DNA of 64,000 bases from Stenogyne calaminthoides (GCA_037126765.1 JBBCBC010000024.1:20247554-20311553); one strand, 5' to 3'. Positions 11,117 to 23,712 are shown, counted from the first letter of the stretch. The notes: generated by a model not told the origin, from the letters alone. Program-made: numbers and translations.

Positions 11117-12955
11117 TGTTGGGGAATAAGTTGCACAGATCTATTCGGGATGAATATTTAAATACAAATTTAATTCTTATAATTATTACTAGCATGAATT
11201 AATCCTATATTAATTCAAATAATAATCCAACAACAAATCATGCATATAATTAATTCACGTAAATCCTACGCATGCGGAATTCTACGAGTTTACGTGAACG
11301 TACCTCTTGGGATGGCAACAGTCTGGCTGATTAGACTAACCAAAAGAACTTCCCAAGTATTCCCTTAATCCTTGTTCGACTATCCGGTGGTAGGACACTT
11401 GTGAACAATTAACAAAAGGAAAATAAATTATGTTGCACCACCTTTGTGGATTTACTAATTTTTCCAGCACATGAAATTGTATCTGGGAATGAAAGAGTCA
11501 TCCCCTATTTATAGAGCACAAGTGGTCGAAAATATTGGGCAAAAATAATGTGGGAAAATCTTTTCTTGATCTCCAAGAAATCTTGAATATATCTCCTATA
11601 TTCTTTTTCCCATAATTATAATATTCCACAAAATCCCACCTACTCTTTGTTATGGATAAATTTAAAAAATTATAGGGCAAGATTCCAAGATTTGGATCTT
11701 CTTGAATTTATGAGATATTCTTGTATTTCAAGAAATACATATCTTCCATAATATATTTTCAAGAAAATCAAGAAAATCTTTCTTTCCCTTAATTTATCAA
11801 AATTTTCGAAATTTTCTTATGGATAACCAAGTGGGAGATTTCTTGAATTTAATGAGATAATCTTGTATTCCAAGAATACATATCTTCATTCCATAACAAA
11901 ATTCAAAGAAAATCTTTCTCCCCTTTTTATCCATAAATTTCAAATTTTATGAGGAAAAATAAGCAACAATATTTATTTTATTTTAAACACCTTTTTCAGT
12001 TATTGGACTATATGTTGGGCTACTCAGGGGGCCTTTAGGAGAATTAAGATTGTACCTTCCAATGGATCTTGAATTATCAATATTGAGCCACAATATTATT
12101 CAAGCCCATAAATATTAATTAATTCAACTACATAATTAATATTGCACTATCCATCTTAACCCATATTACAGTCAATATGGCTCCCGGTTATTATTTCCCG
12201 TGTTTAAGATTATCTAGCCCATTAATTAATTCAAGCCACTGAAATAGCTTTCCGTTAATTAATATCTTTTGTCCTTGGTCAAGGAACTGTTCAACATTAT
12301 TATCCATACCGGAAACTAATTCCACTTGCAAGATTTGGTATGATAAAGCTTATGAACCTCCCAAGGGGGCAAATCAAACAAGCGTACTTGCACACGATTC
12401 TCCGTATTAAATCTTAGCAATCACATGTGACCAATAATATTGCCCAAGATAAAAAGTATTGAATCTCGTTGATTCTCTACCCATGATAAGTCAAAGCAAT
12501 AGTTACCAACCACACGTGATCTTATTTAAGGAACGAAGATTAAGAAATAACGAACCAATGAGGTCTAATTCTTCCTTGTTCAGTTCTGAAGAATTTGTCC
12601 TCCTGTAGGTCCTATTCAGTGCATCAGTCATGCACTAGTGTAATCTCTTGGTCAAGACAAGCCAATCTGAGCCTTACACTTCAACCTTTCACGATGGGTT
12701 GTTCATTTCCATCTAAGTCGTGAATGGAGTACTTTTAGTTACAAGGGACTGTTAATTTAATCTTCTGTGATCTGGTATCACTAAATTAACTACAATGTAA
12801 CACGTACGAATTATTGAACAGTTATGCAGTAAATATATGTAACATTCGATAATATTTAAAGAATCAGTGATAAACAATTTATTTCAGTAAATAAGTCCAA
12901 AATTCAGTTTTGATTATACAAAGTAAAAAACATACTTTCCAGTATAATCCCAACA
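11117..12955 (-). mobile_element. Family A solo LTR with TSD ATATA
   Basis: A complete LTR of 1,839 bp, TGTTGGGG to CCCAACA, with ATATA on both sides (11112-11116 and 12956-12960). No internal region is present, so it arose by recombination between the two LTRs of an element inserted in the LINE. The minus-strand TATA box is visible as TATTTATA at 11506-11513 on the plus strand. Confidence 0.93.
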
Positions 12956-12960
12956 ATATA

Positions 12961-14345
12961 CGTACGGAGCTGCAATCTCATGTCTTCCACCTTGACCCCG
13001 TTCAAATAAGGTCCTTCGATACATGTATACTTCTCCACACATACCTTGAGTTGTTGCCCAAAGATGCATCAAACAAATCCGTATTCGGATGGTATTTAGC
13101 TTTGAGGACGCGGGCAACCAAAGATCGTGTTGGCTCCATTTGGAATTTCCATGCCAACTTTCTGAGCATGGCAATATTGAATAAGTGCAAATTCCAGAAA
13201 CCCATACCCCTTTCATTCTTATGTTTGCATAATGAGTCCCATTTCTCCCACTTCACCCCCTTTTTAGGGTCCGTGCCATGTCCCCACCAAAATGAATTCA
13301 TCATCCGATGAAGTTCATCAATGAGAGTCGGGGGAACAAGAAAAGTGCTCATGCAATATGCCGGGATTGCCTGAGCTGCCGATTTAATGAGGATTTCTTC
13401 TCCTGCCTTGGAGAGTTTCTTCCCACGCCAATGTTTCAATCTATTCCAGAGCCTTTCCCGGAGGTAACGAAAGATTTTTGACTTCCCTCGTCCAATCAAA
13501 GAGGGTAAACCCAAGTATCTTCCTGTATTAAGTGGAGAGTAAAGTCCCAAAATTCCTTGCAGATTCTCTTTCAAAACAGGTGGGACATTCGGACTGAAAA
13601 ATATACTTGATTTTTCGTAGTTGATGGCTTGCCCGAAAGCCCGTTCATACAGATTGAGAGTGGCTTTTAGATTTTTGCATTCCTCTCCCGTGGCCTCACA
13701 AAAGATTAAATTTTCGTCCACAAAAAGGAGATGGGAGATGGAAGGTGCTCTCCGACTCATACGACAACCATGACTCGCCCCTCTTATATTCTCACGGTTA
13801 AGAATACTGGACAGACCTTCTGCACAAATTATGAAGAGGTAAGGCAACAACGGGTCGCCTTGGCGAAGGCCCAGTCCCGGATGAATTGGGCCAACAACTG
13901 AATCGTTCACCAAGAAATTATAAAAAACATACCGAACACATAGTTTCATCCAATGAATCCACCTCTCAGAAAACTGCATGGCTCTCAGAAAACCCTCCAA
14001 ATATCGCCAATCGACTCTATCGTAGGCCTTGCTAATATCAATTTTGAGAGCTAGGTTTCCTTTTTCCCCCGTCTATGATTTTTAATAGCATGGAGTGACT
14101 CAAACGCTAAAGTAATGTTATCCTGGATGGATTATCCGGATTGAAAGGCAGATTGATACTTATCAATAAGTCCCGGTAGCACTCGCTTGAGTCGATTACA
14201 AAGCACCTTCGATATAAGTTTGTACACAACATTGCAAAGTGAGATGGACGAAGGTCACGTACCGATTTCAGTTGTTCACATTTAGGTATGTGAACCACAT
14301 TTGTACTATTCAACCCATCTAGGAACTACCTCATTTCCAACCATG
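12961..14345 (-). pseudogene. L1-type LINE ORF2 reverse transcriptase fragment
   Basis: Read from right to left, it opens with a damaged IPKCEQLKSVRDLRP segment (14107-14313, frameshifted) and KIDISKAYDRVDW (about 14010-14040). A clean 332-codon stretch from 14000 follows, with GLRQGDPLLPYLFIICAEGL and AGEEILIKSAAQAIPAY. The catalytic motif reads FVDE instead of the usual F-V/A-D-D, so polymerase activity is lost. The endonuclease and ORF1 are absent: the element is 5'-truncated near 14345, as LINE copies often are. It serves as the landing site for three LTR elements. Confidence 0.9.
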
Positions 14346-14354
14346 TATTTATAG

Positions 14355-14505
14355 TGCATTTTAGAACTATATAACTTGTTATACTGAAAGACATAACTTG
14401 TTTTCACTGAACCGTGTAACTATTTTTTTCATATTAAAAGTTGCACGATTCAGTGTAAAAAAATTGCACCTTTCAATATAATCAGTTGTATGGTTCTAAA
14501 ATGCA
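14355..14505. repeat. Foldback (MITE-like) inverted repeat
   Basis: The left arm starts TGCATTTTAGAAC and runs through TTATACTGAAAG; the right arm ends with the reverse complement (CTTTCAATATAA ... GTTCTAAAATGCA). Inner parts also pair (CACTGAACCGTG with CACGATTCAGTG). The whole 151 bp can fold into one long hairpin with a few mismatches. I see no clear target duplication, so the transposon class is open. Confidence 0.65.
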
Positions 14506-15119
14506 CTTTGAGTGCACGGTGCATTTGGATGCATACAAGACTTAGCCTTTATATAATTACATAAATCTCTAATGTTCAAAAGATTAAAGAACGCAATAGA
14601 GTAGAAAAATAATGAATTTATTATCATATATGTCAATATCGACATAACTTCCGTCATAACGAGTATATGTCGTTATTCAAATTACGAGTGAATTTGATAA
14701 CCTACTTTTTTTTAAGGTCCTCATTTGCAAATATTAGAACGTACATATATTAAAAAAGTCACTAAGTTTTCGAGTGAAACTGAATTGACTTGAGAAACAC
14801 TATCCAATTGCTCACTTCTACGAGAGTTAAAGTGTTTTTTATTTAAAGAGGTTAGTAAACATGAAATATCATTCTTCATGTCTTTATATTTTTATTTAAA
14901 TAACAATCTCCTTTAAAAGTTATATATCGTGTAATAGAAATGTGTTATGGGCTTTTGTCAAATAAAAATAAAAAGACAATTACTCTTAGGTGTCATTTAT
15001 AAAACACATTTACTCTAAGGTCCACTACTTTTTAACCTTTAATCTAAGGTGCTAAAATTGGACAAAAATATCTAAATTATCATTATGTATAAAATAATAT
15101 GCAGATTTTAGATTTTAAA
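14506..15119. other. AT-rich DNA without recognised features
   Basis: I see no coding potential, LTR end or terminal repeat here. It may be old, unrecognisable repeat DNA. Confidence 0.6.
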
Positions 15120-15497
15120 TTTTAGTAATTTTTTTATTTATCTGTCCTTTTATTAAAAAAATTCAAAATAAAATATTAGCCAAAAAAATTGCATGTTTCA
15201 GATTTTAAATTTACTATTTTATTTAATTATCTGTAATTTTATTTGATTGATTTTTTAATAGTAGCCAAAAAATTCTGCACACACCAATTTTTTTCAATTA
15301 TCTATTCTTTTATTTAAAAAATTTGCACACCCAATTTTTTTTAAGCATCTATCCTTTTATTTAAAATTCTGCACACCCATAAAAAAAAATTGCACACTCG
15401 TAAAAAATTTTGCACATCCCAAATTTATTTTAATCATCTGTCCTTTTATATAATTAATTTCATTTCAGTAATAAAAAATAGCCCAAAAAAATTACAC

Positions 15498-15547
<50 letters not shown>

Positions 15548-15720
15548 TTGCACACCCGTAAAAAAAATTGCACACACCAAAAAAGTTACACATTCGTATA
15601 TATATTAAATTCTATATTTTTTACCATTTTGCACACCAGTAAAAAAAAATTATGCACACTAGTAAAAAATTAGTGCACACACATGAAAAAATCTGCACAC
15701 CCACAATTCTGCATAGAAAA
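15120..15720. repeat. Degenerate AT-rich minisatellite with a (TA)n tract
   Basis: A loosely repeated unit of about 60 bases alternates a T-rich part (ATCTGTCCTTTTATTTAAAA-like) with GCACACCC and runs of A. It recurs many times, at drifting spacing. A pure (TA)n run occupies 15500-15543. The small ORFs here are products of the repeat and are not supported as genes. Confidence 0.7.
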
Positions 15721-15930
15721 AATAAAATTGTATTACCAGTCGATTATGATCAAACAAAAATATATTTGGGATCAGAATGCTTATCCCTGAAGATGGATCT
15801 GCATACTTCATCCACCCCTCAATTCATTTTACTTATACCAAATAACATGTTATACTATCAACTTTTTAGTCCAAGAGTCGAATCAATTAATAACTTTTTT
15901 ATCAGCAACTAATACGCTTAGTACAGATTA
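15721..15930. other. Short spacer before element C LTR
   Basis: No gene or repeat is recognised. The outer boundary of the element C LTR lies near 15930 but is not sharply defined, because a clear TG terminus is missing. Confidence 0.45.
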
Positions 15931-16598
15931 CTAGAAAATTAACAACGCAAAACGAAAAAGAACGCAACAAGGATTTTATGTGGTTTGATCAAGATGATCT
16001 ACATCCACAGAGGATCAGGGACGATTTCACTATCACTCAATCAAAGAATACAAGATACAATTCGCTCAACTCCAAAGCATTCACCAAGTTCTAATCGATG
16101 TGATTATGAACTTTGAATCTCTAATCGAACTATGCTCTCTCAATGATTCTCTAATGATTTCTCTCTCTAATCTCTCGTTATAAAGTTTACAAGTGTAGCA
16201 ACTCTCTCTTGTGAATCAATGACTAAACACTACTATATATATATATATATAACCCAAAACCCCCCTAAGAACCTGTAACAGAATCTGGCGCGTGTAACTG
16301 TTTTGTATCTCTTTGTCGCCCTTTTTTAATAAAGGTCACTAACAAACTCAGTGCTTCTTTCCATCCTGAGAAAACTCAGTAGACTTTCCCGTCCTGAACC
16401 ATTCAGCAGGTTTCACCACCCTGAACCACTCAGTAGACTTTTACCATCCTGAAGTATTCAGTAGACCTGAAGAACTCAGTGGACCTGAACAACTCTCCTG
16501 AACCCGTCAGTGCTTAAGAGTAACTTCACAATATTAACTTTGATCCTGCACGGTATTAGTATGGCTTTATTCCATAGATTATTGCATTTACATCATCA
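15931..16598 (-). repeat. Element C 3' LTR (left edge approximate)
   Basis: On the minus strand it begins TGATGATGTAAATGC, directly after a polypurine tract, and runs to about 15931, where the plus strand has the AACAACGCAAAACGAAAAAG block common at copia LTR ends. The stretch 16355-16515 has short repeats of the type CCTGAACCACTCAGTAGACT. A (TA)n run lies at 16233-16252. No partner 5' LTR is seen. Confidence 0.65.
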
Positions 16599-16610
16599 AT
16601 TTTCCACCTC
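16599..16610 (-). other. Element C polypurine tract
   Basis: On the minus strand GAGGTGGAAAAT precedes the LTR start. This is the position expected for plus-strand priming and fixes the element's orientation. Confidence 0.7.
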
Positions 16611-16690
16611 AATGCAATGATCATCCCATCTTTTCCTCAAGCTCTCTTTCTGACCTCAGAGAGTAAACACTGACCTGATTTGGATCAAAC

Positions 16691-17677
16691 TCAGACATTT
16701 TTGGAACTTTGAACTAGGCAGGCCTTTGTGAACATATCAACAGCATTGCCTTCAGTAGGGACTTTGCTCACAACAACAATGTTCTCCTCCACCACATCTC
16801 TAACAAAATGAAGTCTTACATCAATATGCTTAGACCTCTCATGAAAAACCTGATGTTTTACCAAGTGAAGAGTACTTTGATTGTCACATTTGATAGTAAC
16901 AGCCTTCTGCAGAATCTCAAATTCCTTCACAATCCCTTTCAACCACATTGCCTCCTTCACTGCCTCTGTCATAGCCATCTATTCTGCTTCAATGGTAGAG
17001 AGTGCCACTACAGACTGAAGAACAGCTCTCCAACTGATAGCAGTCCCATATAAAGTGAACACATATCCACTGAGAGATTTCCTTGTGTCCACACTACCAG
17101 CAAAATTTGAGTCAATAAACCCCTGAAGTGGATTTCCCATATCTTCTGACTTTTCAAACATGAGACCTAAATCTGTTGATCCATTCAGATATCTCATGAT
17201 CCACTTCAGTGCTTCCCAATGAGGTCTTCCAGGGTTGGCCATGAATGTGCTTACTAAACTGATAGCATGTGCCAGGTCAGGCCTGCTGCAAACCATAGAA
17301 TACATGATGCTTCCTACTGCATTGGCATAAGGAACCTTATTCATTTGTATCTTTTCTAACTCAGTTTTCGGTGATTGAGCCTTGGTTAACTTGAACTGCT
17401 GACTTAAGGGTGTACTCACATCCTTTGATTGATGCATCTGAAATCTTCTCAACACTTTTTGAAGATACTTTTTTCTGAGATAAGAACAACTTCCAAGCTT
17501 TTCTGTCTCTTAAGATATCCATGCCCAGAATCCTTTTGGCATTCCCCAAGTCTTTCATGTCAAACTTTTCACTCAACTTAGCCTTCAAACTGTTGATCTT
17601 ACTCATGCTTTTACTGGCAATAAGCATATCATCCACATATAGTAAGAGATATGTAATAACCTGGTCACCCTGCTTCT
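16691..17677 (-). pseudogene. pol: Element C RT C-terminal half and RNase H
   Basis: From 17677 leftward: YLLLYVDDMLIASKS (the RT catalytic YVDD), then KFDMKDLGNAKRILGMDI. A frameshift near 17455 follows, then PYANAVGSIMYSMVCSRPDL, the RNase H region with FIDSNFAGSVDTRKS, and the EAE segment. A stop replaces the expected tyrosine at about 16979. The end reads HIDVRLHFVRDVVEE and MFTKAC. Removing the solo LTR at 17678-19372 plus one TSD copy restores an unbroken join to the N-terminal RT half at 19378, which shows the two pieces are one gene. Confidence 0.9.
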
Positions 17678-19372
17678 TGACTTGAACGGATTTTACCAAG
17701 CAAATCAACTAGCTAATCCCCCTCAAATATAAGGGTTCGTAGTAGTATCAAGATAAGTAAACGGCCAAGTAGTATCGACCACGGGAGGAGCTAGTGCAAT
17801 GGACCCCTAAGCCTATTTGTTGTCATGCTATTATTATTACAGACAAAGGTTTTTGGTTCTAGACTAAGCACAATTAATAACAAACAAGAAAATAAACAAC
17901 TAACTTCAAAGAAGTGCAAATAAGAGAGGTATGCTTTGGATATTTTCCACCTAGTGATACTAAGGGTATTGTTTATGCCTTCTTTATGTTTCTATTTGGA
18001 TGTCTAGGGGCAAATTACTCAAGATTCTCAATGAATTCAATAGAGTAAATGCTAGAAGAGAAACCGTTTCCCTTCGGGTAATATAACCTTTAATAAAGTG
18101 TTCCCACCTAGTACTAAGGCCACTCCCTAATCCCCCACTTAATTCAAACCTAAGTCCAAATTAAATGTCTAAATATGGGAGTTTTAACACTAAGTACCCT
18201 CTCTCGAATGGATAAATAGTGTAATTGAAGCATTCAATCAATTCTCAACCCTCAAATATGCATTTGGTCATGCCTACGCAACTCTCGTTTATAGCAAGAA
18301 TAATCTCATACATAGTCTAATAGAAGAAAATCAATTAAAGCACAATAAAGCCCATAAGTAGAAGCATCATCCAAAGAGAAAAATAAATTAGACAATAAAC
18401 AAATAACAACTCAATATTCACATGATTTCAAATACCCAAAGCACAAAATGATTTGCCCATGAGCTCTAGAGCAAAACACATGACTAAAATTGTTTCATAC
18501 TCCATAAACAATGAAATAAAAACTAAATAAAGAGAGTGAAGGGTAGAATTCACTTAATGGGAGTGATTACAACTTGAATGGACCATAAAATCCTCTAAAC
18601 TTGCAAGAAAATGAAGAAATTTAAGAACACCTAATACTATGTGAAAGTGTGTGAGAAAAGCTCCCCAATGGTGGAATGAGAAGTGGCTGAATGGAATCTC
18701 CCGTGCCCTAAAATCTGCTACTGTTGTTTTGACATGTTTTTTTTTTTTTTTTTAAATCGCTGAAAATGAATACTCATTTATCTCCTCAAATGCGTCTTTT
18801 CTCATAGCGCTGGAAACGTGCTTTTAGCATTAGTGAAAATGTGGTCCCAGCATTAGTAATTGCATTGCATCTCTGTTTTGCTACTGTTGCGGCTGCTTGC
18901 TTTCAATTCTTTTTGGTCAACCCTCCTTACTCGGTCAAGTCTTGTAGGCTGAGTATATGGAATTAATCAATCATGGGCCAGCTTTATTTTTTCGAATTTG
19001 GGCCACAATCTGGGCTGCAATTTCTCATTTTCGCGAACCGGGCCGAGTGTTTATTTCCTGCTGCGCCCCGTTTTTGTTTCGCTCATAACTCGAGCTTCCG
19101 AACTCCAATTAAGTTGATTCTTTTTTTGTTGCGACCGTCTTTTCGAGGAGCTTCATGTGGTTCAACCCTCTTCTCCAATACCCTTCTGGATCAAAACAGT
19201 TTTTTTTACTTTAATTCTTGCTCGTTTTTCATCTATTTCCTACAAAATCAACATGCCACACCCTTTCTCATCTCAAGTGCAATTAAGTCAAATTAATATA
19301 GAAAAATGCATGAAATCCTATCAAATTTGAGCAATTAAACACAAGAATTTCAAGCAATTCTCACACCAATCA
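17678..19372 (-). mobile_element. Gypsy-type solo LTR D with TSD CTTCT
   Basis: 1,695 bp from TGACTTGAACGG to CACCAATCA, flanked by CTTCT at 17673-17677 and 19373-19377. It shares a conserved block of about 115 bp (19083-19200) with the LTR of element E (23425-23541) and has a similar right end. It is therefore a related but separate gypsy LTR family in the same orientation. It lies inside the RT of element C. A poly-T run sits near 18733-18751. Confidence 0.92.
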
Positions 19373-19377
19373 CTTCT

Positions 19378-20107
19378 CTAGATAAACACAACTGTCGTAA
19401 CTACATCTCTGAAACCCCATTGATAACATAAAGCTGTCAAACTTCTTGTACCATTGCCTTGGGCTTTGCTTCAACCCATACAAGGACTTCTTCAGCAAAC
19501 ACACTTTGTTCTCATTTCCTGAAGTAATAAAGCCCTCAGGTTGTTGCATATAGATAGTCTCTACTAAATATCCATGTAGAAATGCAGTCTTTACATCTAG
19601 TTGATGAAGCTCCAGATCTTCTTGATTCACCATTGATAGCAACAATCAGATTGAACAATGCTTCACAACTGCATAAATACTTCATGAAAATCAATTCCTT
19701 TCCTTTGAGTGAACCCCCTTGCAACCAGTCTAGCTTTAAATCTCACACTTTCAGAAGTGCTTACTTCAACTTTCCTTTTGAAGATCCATTTATAGCTAAC
19801 TGTTTTTTGCTGCTTTAGCTTATCTATCAGAACCCATGTGTTATTCTTATCCAGTGACTGAATTTCTTCAGTCATAGCAACAATCCATTTATCACTATCA
19901 TCACTTAAAATAGTCTCTTATAGCTTTGAGGTTCTTGATATCTATTCCTTCTGCAGTGACAAGAGCATAAGACACCATATATGCATGTCCAAATCTGGTG
20001 GGAGGGTGTATTTGCCTTCTGAGTCTGTCTCTGGCAAGGCTATAATTTCTGAGATCAAAACTTTCTGCACCAACATTCTGATTGTCTTCATTCTGATCCA
20101 GATCCAT
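19378..20107 (-). pseudogene. pol: Element C RT N-terminal half and integrase-RT linker
   Basis: Read leftward from 20107: an acidic linker, PPTRFGHAYMVSYAL, then (19663-19875) TWVLIDKLKQQKTVSYKWIF and FKARLVARGFTQRKGIDF. After a frameshift comes HQLDVKTAFLHGYL and the YGLKQSPRQWYKKFD motif (19370-19645). The frame runs straight into the YVDD half once solo LTR D is removed. At least two frameshifts or stops are present. Confidence 0.88.
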
Positions 20108-21168
20108 CTAATCATCTTCTTCAGCATGTTCTGGGTCATTGTTGATGTGAGCCCCAGTTTCTGTCTGTTCTGCCACCTCAACTGAATGACTATCATCATT
20201 TAAGTTTCCATCAATATCCTGTGCTGGTCCACTGTGCTTATATCCCATAACATTCTCATTGAATGTCACATCTCTACTAATGATGCATTTATTTTGAACA
20301 GGTTCAATGCACCACAACCTGTACCCTTTCACACCTCTTAGATACCCAACAAATGCATATCTCAATGCCCTTGGCTCAAGTTTATTTTGTCTGGCATGAG
20401 AAAAAGCCAAACATCCAAACACTTTCAGACTATGATGGTCAGAAAGTTTCCCATACCAAAATTCATCTGGAGTTTTGCACTCTATTGCAGATGAGGGTGA
20501 CTTGTTAATCAGAAAACAGGCAGTACACACAGCTTCCCCCCAGAAAATCTTAGGCATCTGAGCATCAGCTAGCATGCATCTAAATTCTTTTGAAATTCTT
20601 TTGAAATACTTTTGAAATTCTTCAGAAAACATACTCCAAACCATTGTCTATTCTCAGATGTTTAAGTGTTTTTCCCTTCTTATTTTCTTGTACTGTCAGC
20701 CATTCTTTGACTTTCTGAAGTGCATCTGACTTGTGTTTTAAGATAATCACCCACCCTTTCCTACTATAATCATCAATCAGAGTCATGAAGTATTACCTCC
20801 ACTGTGAGTTTCAACTCTTGATGGCCCCCAAATGTCAGAATGTATGTAATCCAGAGGTTGTTGTGTGTTGTGAACACCTTTCCTGAAGGCTTGTTTCTTT
20901 GCTTTCCCCAACACACAGTGATCACAAATTCCAGCTTCACTGTCTTGCTTTCTCCAAATGCCTCTCTCTTTGCTAGCTCATTCAGCCCTCTTTCACCAAT
21001 ATGTCCAAGCCTCTTGTGCCATAGATTAGCATCAAGATTTGACATAGTCACATCTGCAGATCCTGAAACAGAGTTTCCCAGAAGAATGTAAAGTCCATTC
21101 TCCTTCTTGTCTTTCATGACAATCCTTCTTTCTTTGTAACATGAATGAAACCATCTTTGGTATTGAAC
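20108..21168 (-). pseudogene. pol: Element C integrase with internal deletion
   Basis: The zinc-binding part is near 21050 (LWHKRLGHIGERGL, with the CxxC pair damaged). The core follows with LIDDYSRKGW and LRIDNGLEY. The normal GVAERMNRT-type segment carrying the third catalytic acid is missing. Instead short repeats of CTTTTGAAAT (20585-20625) join directly to MLADAQMPKIFW. The C-terminal part (20108-20560) keeps TPDEFWYGK and HLRIFGC-like elements. This deletion alone abolishes integration. Confidence 0.85.
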
Positions 21169-21905
21169 TCATACCCCAGTAGATTCAAAGATCCAAGAGA
21201 AATAAGAATTTATTTTTAATTTTGGAACAAATCTCACATTTGTGAGAATTCGCATTACTCCATCAAACATCTTCAGTTTGATAGAGCCACTCCCTTTAAC
21301 CTGACATGTCTGATCATTCCCCAGCAGAACAGAACCCCTATCAAATTTTCTGAACAAATGCTCATTTGGGCACATATGAAATGAACAAAATGACCCACTC
21401 ATTACTAATTCTCCCATCAGTAACTGTCATAGCTTCAGCACTCTCATAGCCTTCATTTGCCACATTTGCATCTGCATGTTTCTCATCTGTTTTGTCTTTC
21501 TTTTCAGGACAATCTTTCTTCAAGTGTCCAGATTTGTGACATGAGAAGCACTTCCTCTTCTCAACCCAATCTGTAGGAGTCTTCTGACTATTATTTTTCC
21601 CCTTCCCTCTTGATTCTTCTTCTTCTGAAATGGTTTCTTCCCTTTCTTGAATTTCACATTCAAGCCTACAGTTGTGCCTTGAGTTTGATTCTTGTCAACA
21701 TGAATCTGCAGGAACTTGGTCTTCAGTGCAGTTTGAATATCATCATAACTGACTTGACCCTGTCTTCCAAATAACAATGCATCTTTGAAATTCTCCATGG
21801 ATTTGGGTAGAGAATTCATGAGCATCAACGCCTTGTCATCATCTTCAAGCTTTACTTCAAGATTCTCTAGATCATCTGCCAACCGATTGAATTCATCCAG
21901 CTGAT
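21169..21905 (-). pseudogene. gag: Element C gag C-terminal half, zinc knuckle and protease
   Basis: From 21905 leftward: a capsid stretch with QLDEFNRLADDLENL and NSLPKSMENFKDALL, then the knuckle CFSCHKSGHLKKDC (about 21530). The protease region has SFHMCPNEHLF, in which the expected D-S-G catalytic triplet is replaced. Gag is cut at 21905/21906 by element E. Its N-terminal half and the element's 5' LTR are not found anywhere to the right in the window. Confidence 0.88.
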
Positions 21906-23712
21906 TGACACGTGTTTTGCAACACACTAACCTCTCAAGTATATGAGGGTCGTTTCGTGCTCGGTTAAATATCGATCCATAGGACTAGGATGGTGAATAT
22001 ATCCCAATTGCTATGTGTTATCGCATGATTATAGTGTGAAACGATTTGGAAACTTAAAACAAGTGACAAATAACTAAGCAAACAAGTAACAAACAATAAA
22101 CTAGTAAGCAGACAAGTAAAGCAACTAGATTAAAGTGTTTTGTGTTTTGTGAGTGAGAGGTGTTCGGGTGTTGATCCTCGGATGATGTTCGATTAACTAT
22201 TGCCTAGGTGGTTATCTCTACGTCCGGTTACTCCCTAAGAACGATCACAATTCATTAATCCTCACCGTTCTTGGTAAGCCTAGGATCCGGTTTCATTAAA
22301 CTCCTAACATCGGGATGGAATTCACTCTTTCTCACCCGGGTAATTGCAAAGGAAGGGTCCTCTAACTAACAAACTACTCCCCACCCTTGTGTTACCACTT
22401 GAAGCCTATAGATCATTCACATTACTATCTTCATTTTCAACACTAGTGGCTAACTAGTGAATTAATGTGAACTAAGGGAATTCTAACGATCCTACCCAAC
22501 TCTCGTTGCAATAGGATGTGAATTGACTCAAAATCGGGAATCGCACCAATACCTATCCGTCTACCCACATTTACCCAACTCTCGTTGCAATAAACTAGAC
22601 AAAAAGAACAAGCTAATAACACAACCCACTGAATTTGAACACTAAACAACCCTAAAATTCAAAAGACAACCATCAATAGAGACAATCCACCATTAGCAAA
22701 CAATTAATCAGTCATCAACCCAATTCACAACACCCAAACACTAAGAAAATTAGTCAATCATAATTCTAATCAAACCCATAAACAATAAAAAGTATAAACC
22801 CATAAACATAGCCATTAAAACAAAGAAAGCAAATAAAAGAGATAGAAATAACCTAATAAAGTAATTTTCACTTGAATCTTCAAATAGCTCTTGAAATTCA
22901 AAGAAATCTACCCTAAAAAACAATAAATCTCTCTAATGGAGTGTTGGTGTGTGTGGAGGAGGAGAATTCTTAAAACCCTATCTAAAACCCTGTTTTCTTC
23001 TAAAACTTTCTTCATGCTCTTCGTGCCCTCCTTCTCCTACTGGTGCTTTTGTTGCCCTCTGATATATCTTGAAAAATGTTGAATTAATTACTAAATAGAA
23101 ACACACTTTTACTAGGAAAAGCGCTTCCCAAATAAAGTGGGGTCTATTCCCATGAGGTGCAACTCTAATCCTTCTTTGCTCCTTTTTTCTTCATTTCTTA
23201 CGGCTGCAGATTTAAATTAATAACTTGGATGAATTTCATTGGCTGCTAACAAAATTATGAGATGGTCTGCTTTCTTCCTTTCTTTTGGGCCGCCGAAATT
23301 GTATGCTGATGGGCCTGATTTATGGGCCAATTTAATGGCTGAAATATGGCTGTTCGGCATTTTCTTGGTTTTTGCAAATGGGCCCGAGTGGGTATTTTTC
23401 AGCAGCGCGTCATTATTGTTTCGTCCATAACTTGAGCTCCCGACCTCCAATTAAGTTGATTCTTTTTTTGTTACGACCGTCTATTTGAGAAGCTTCACGT
23501 AGTTCAACCCTCTTCTCCTATTTCCTTCTGGATCAGAACAGTTTTTTCATTGTTTCTTATTCATTTTTCACCAATTTCCTACACAACAATCAAAACACGA
23601 CCTTCATCGACATTAAGGCTCAATTAAGTGAAATTAGTGCAATACAAGCATGAATTCCTATCAAATTGAGCACAAAAATCACATAAATACAAACAATTAC
23701 GACACCCAATCA
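21906..23712 (-). repeat. Element E 3' LTR
   Basis: 1,807 bp, TGACACGTG to CACCCAATCA on the plus strand, paired with 47929-50690. In the first 190 bases I count about eight differences between the two copies. It lies within element C gag. Confidence 0.93.

Noticed and set aside
12910..13311. 133-codon plus-strand ORF
   Set aside because: Spans the LTR/LINE border and is the antisense shadow of the LINE RT.
15120..15720. CRISPR-like or satellite array
   Set aside because: Units are irregular, AT-rich and without constant spacing; this is a plant nuclear minisatellite, not CRISPR.
23239..23450. Overlapping ORFs on both strands, also at 49240-49473
   Set aside because: Repeated because they lie in both LTRs of E; no domain.
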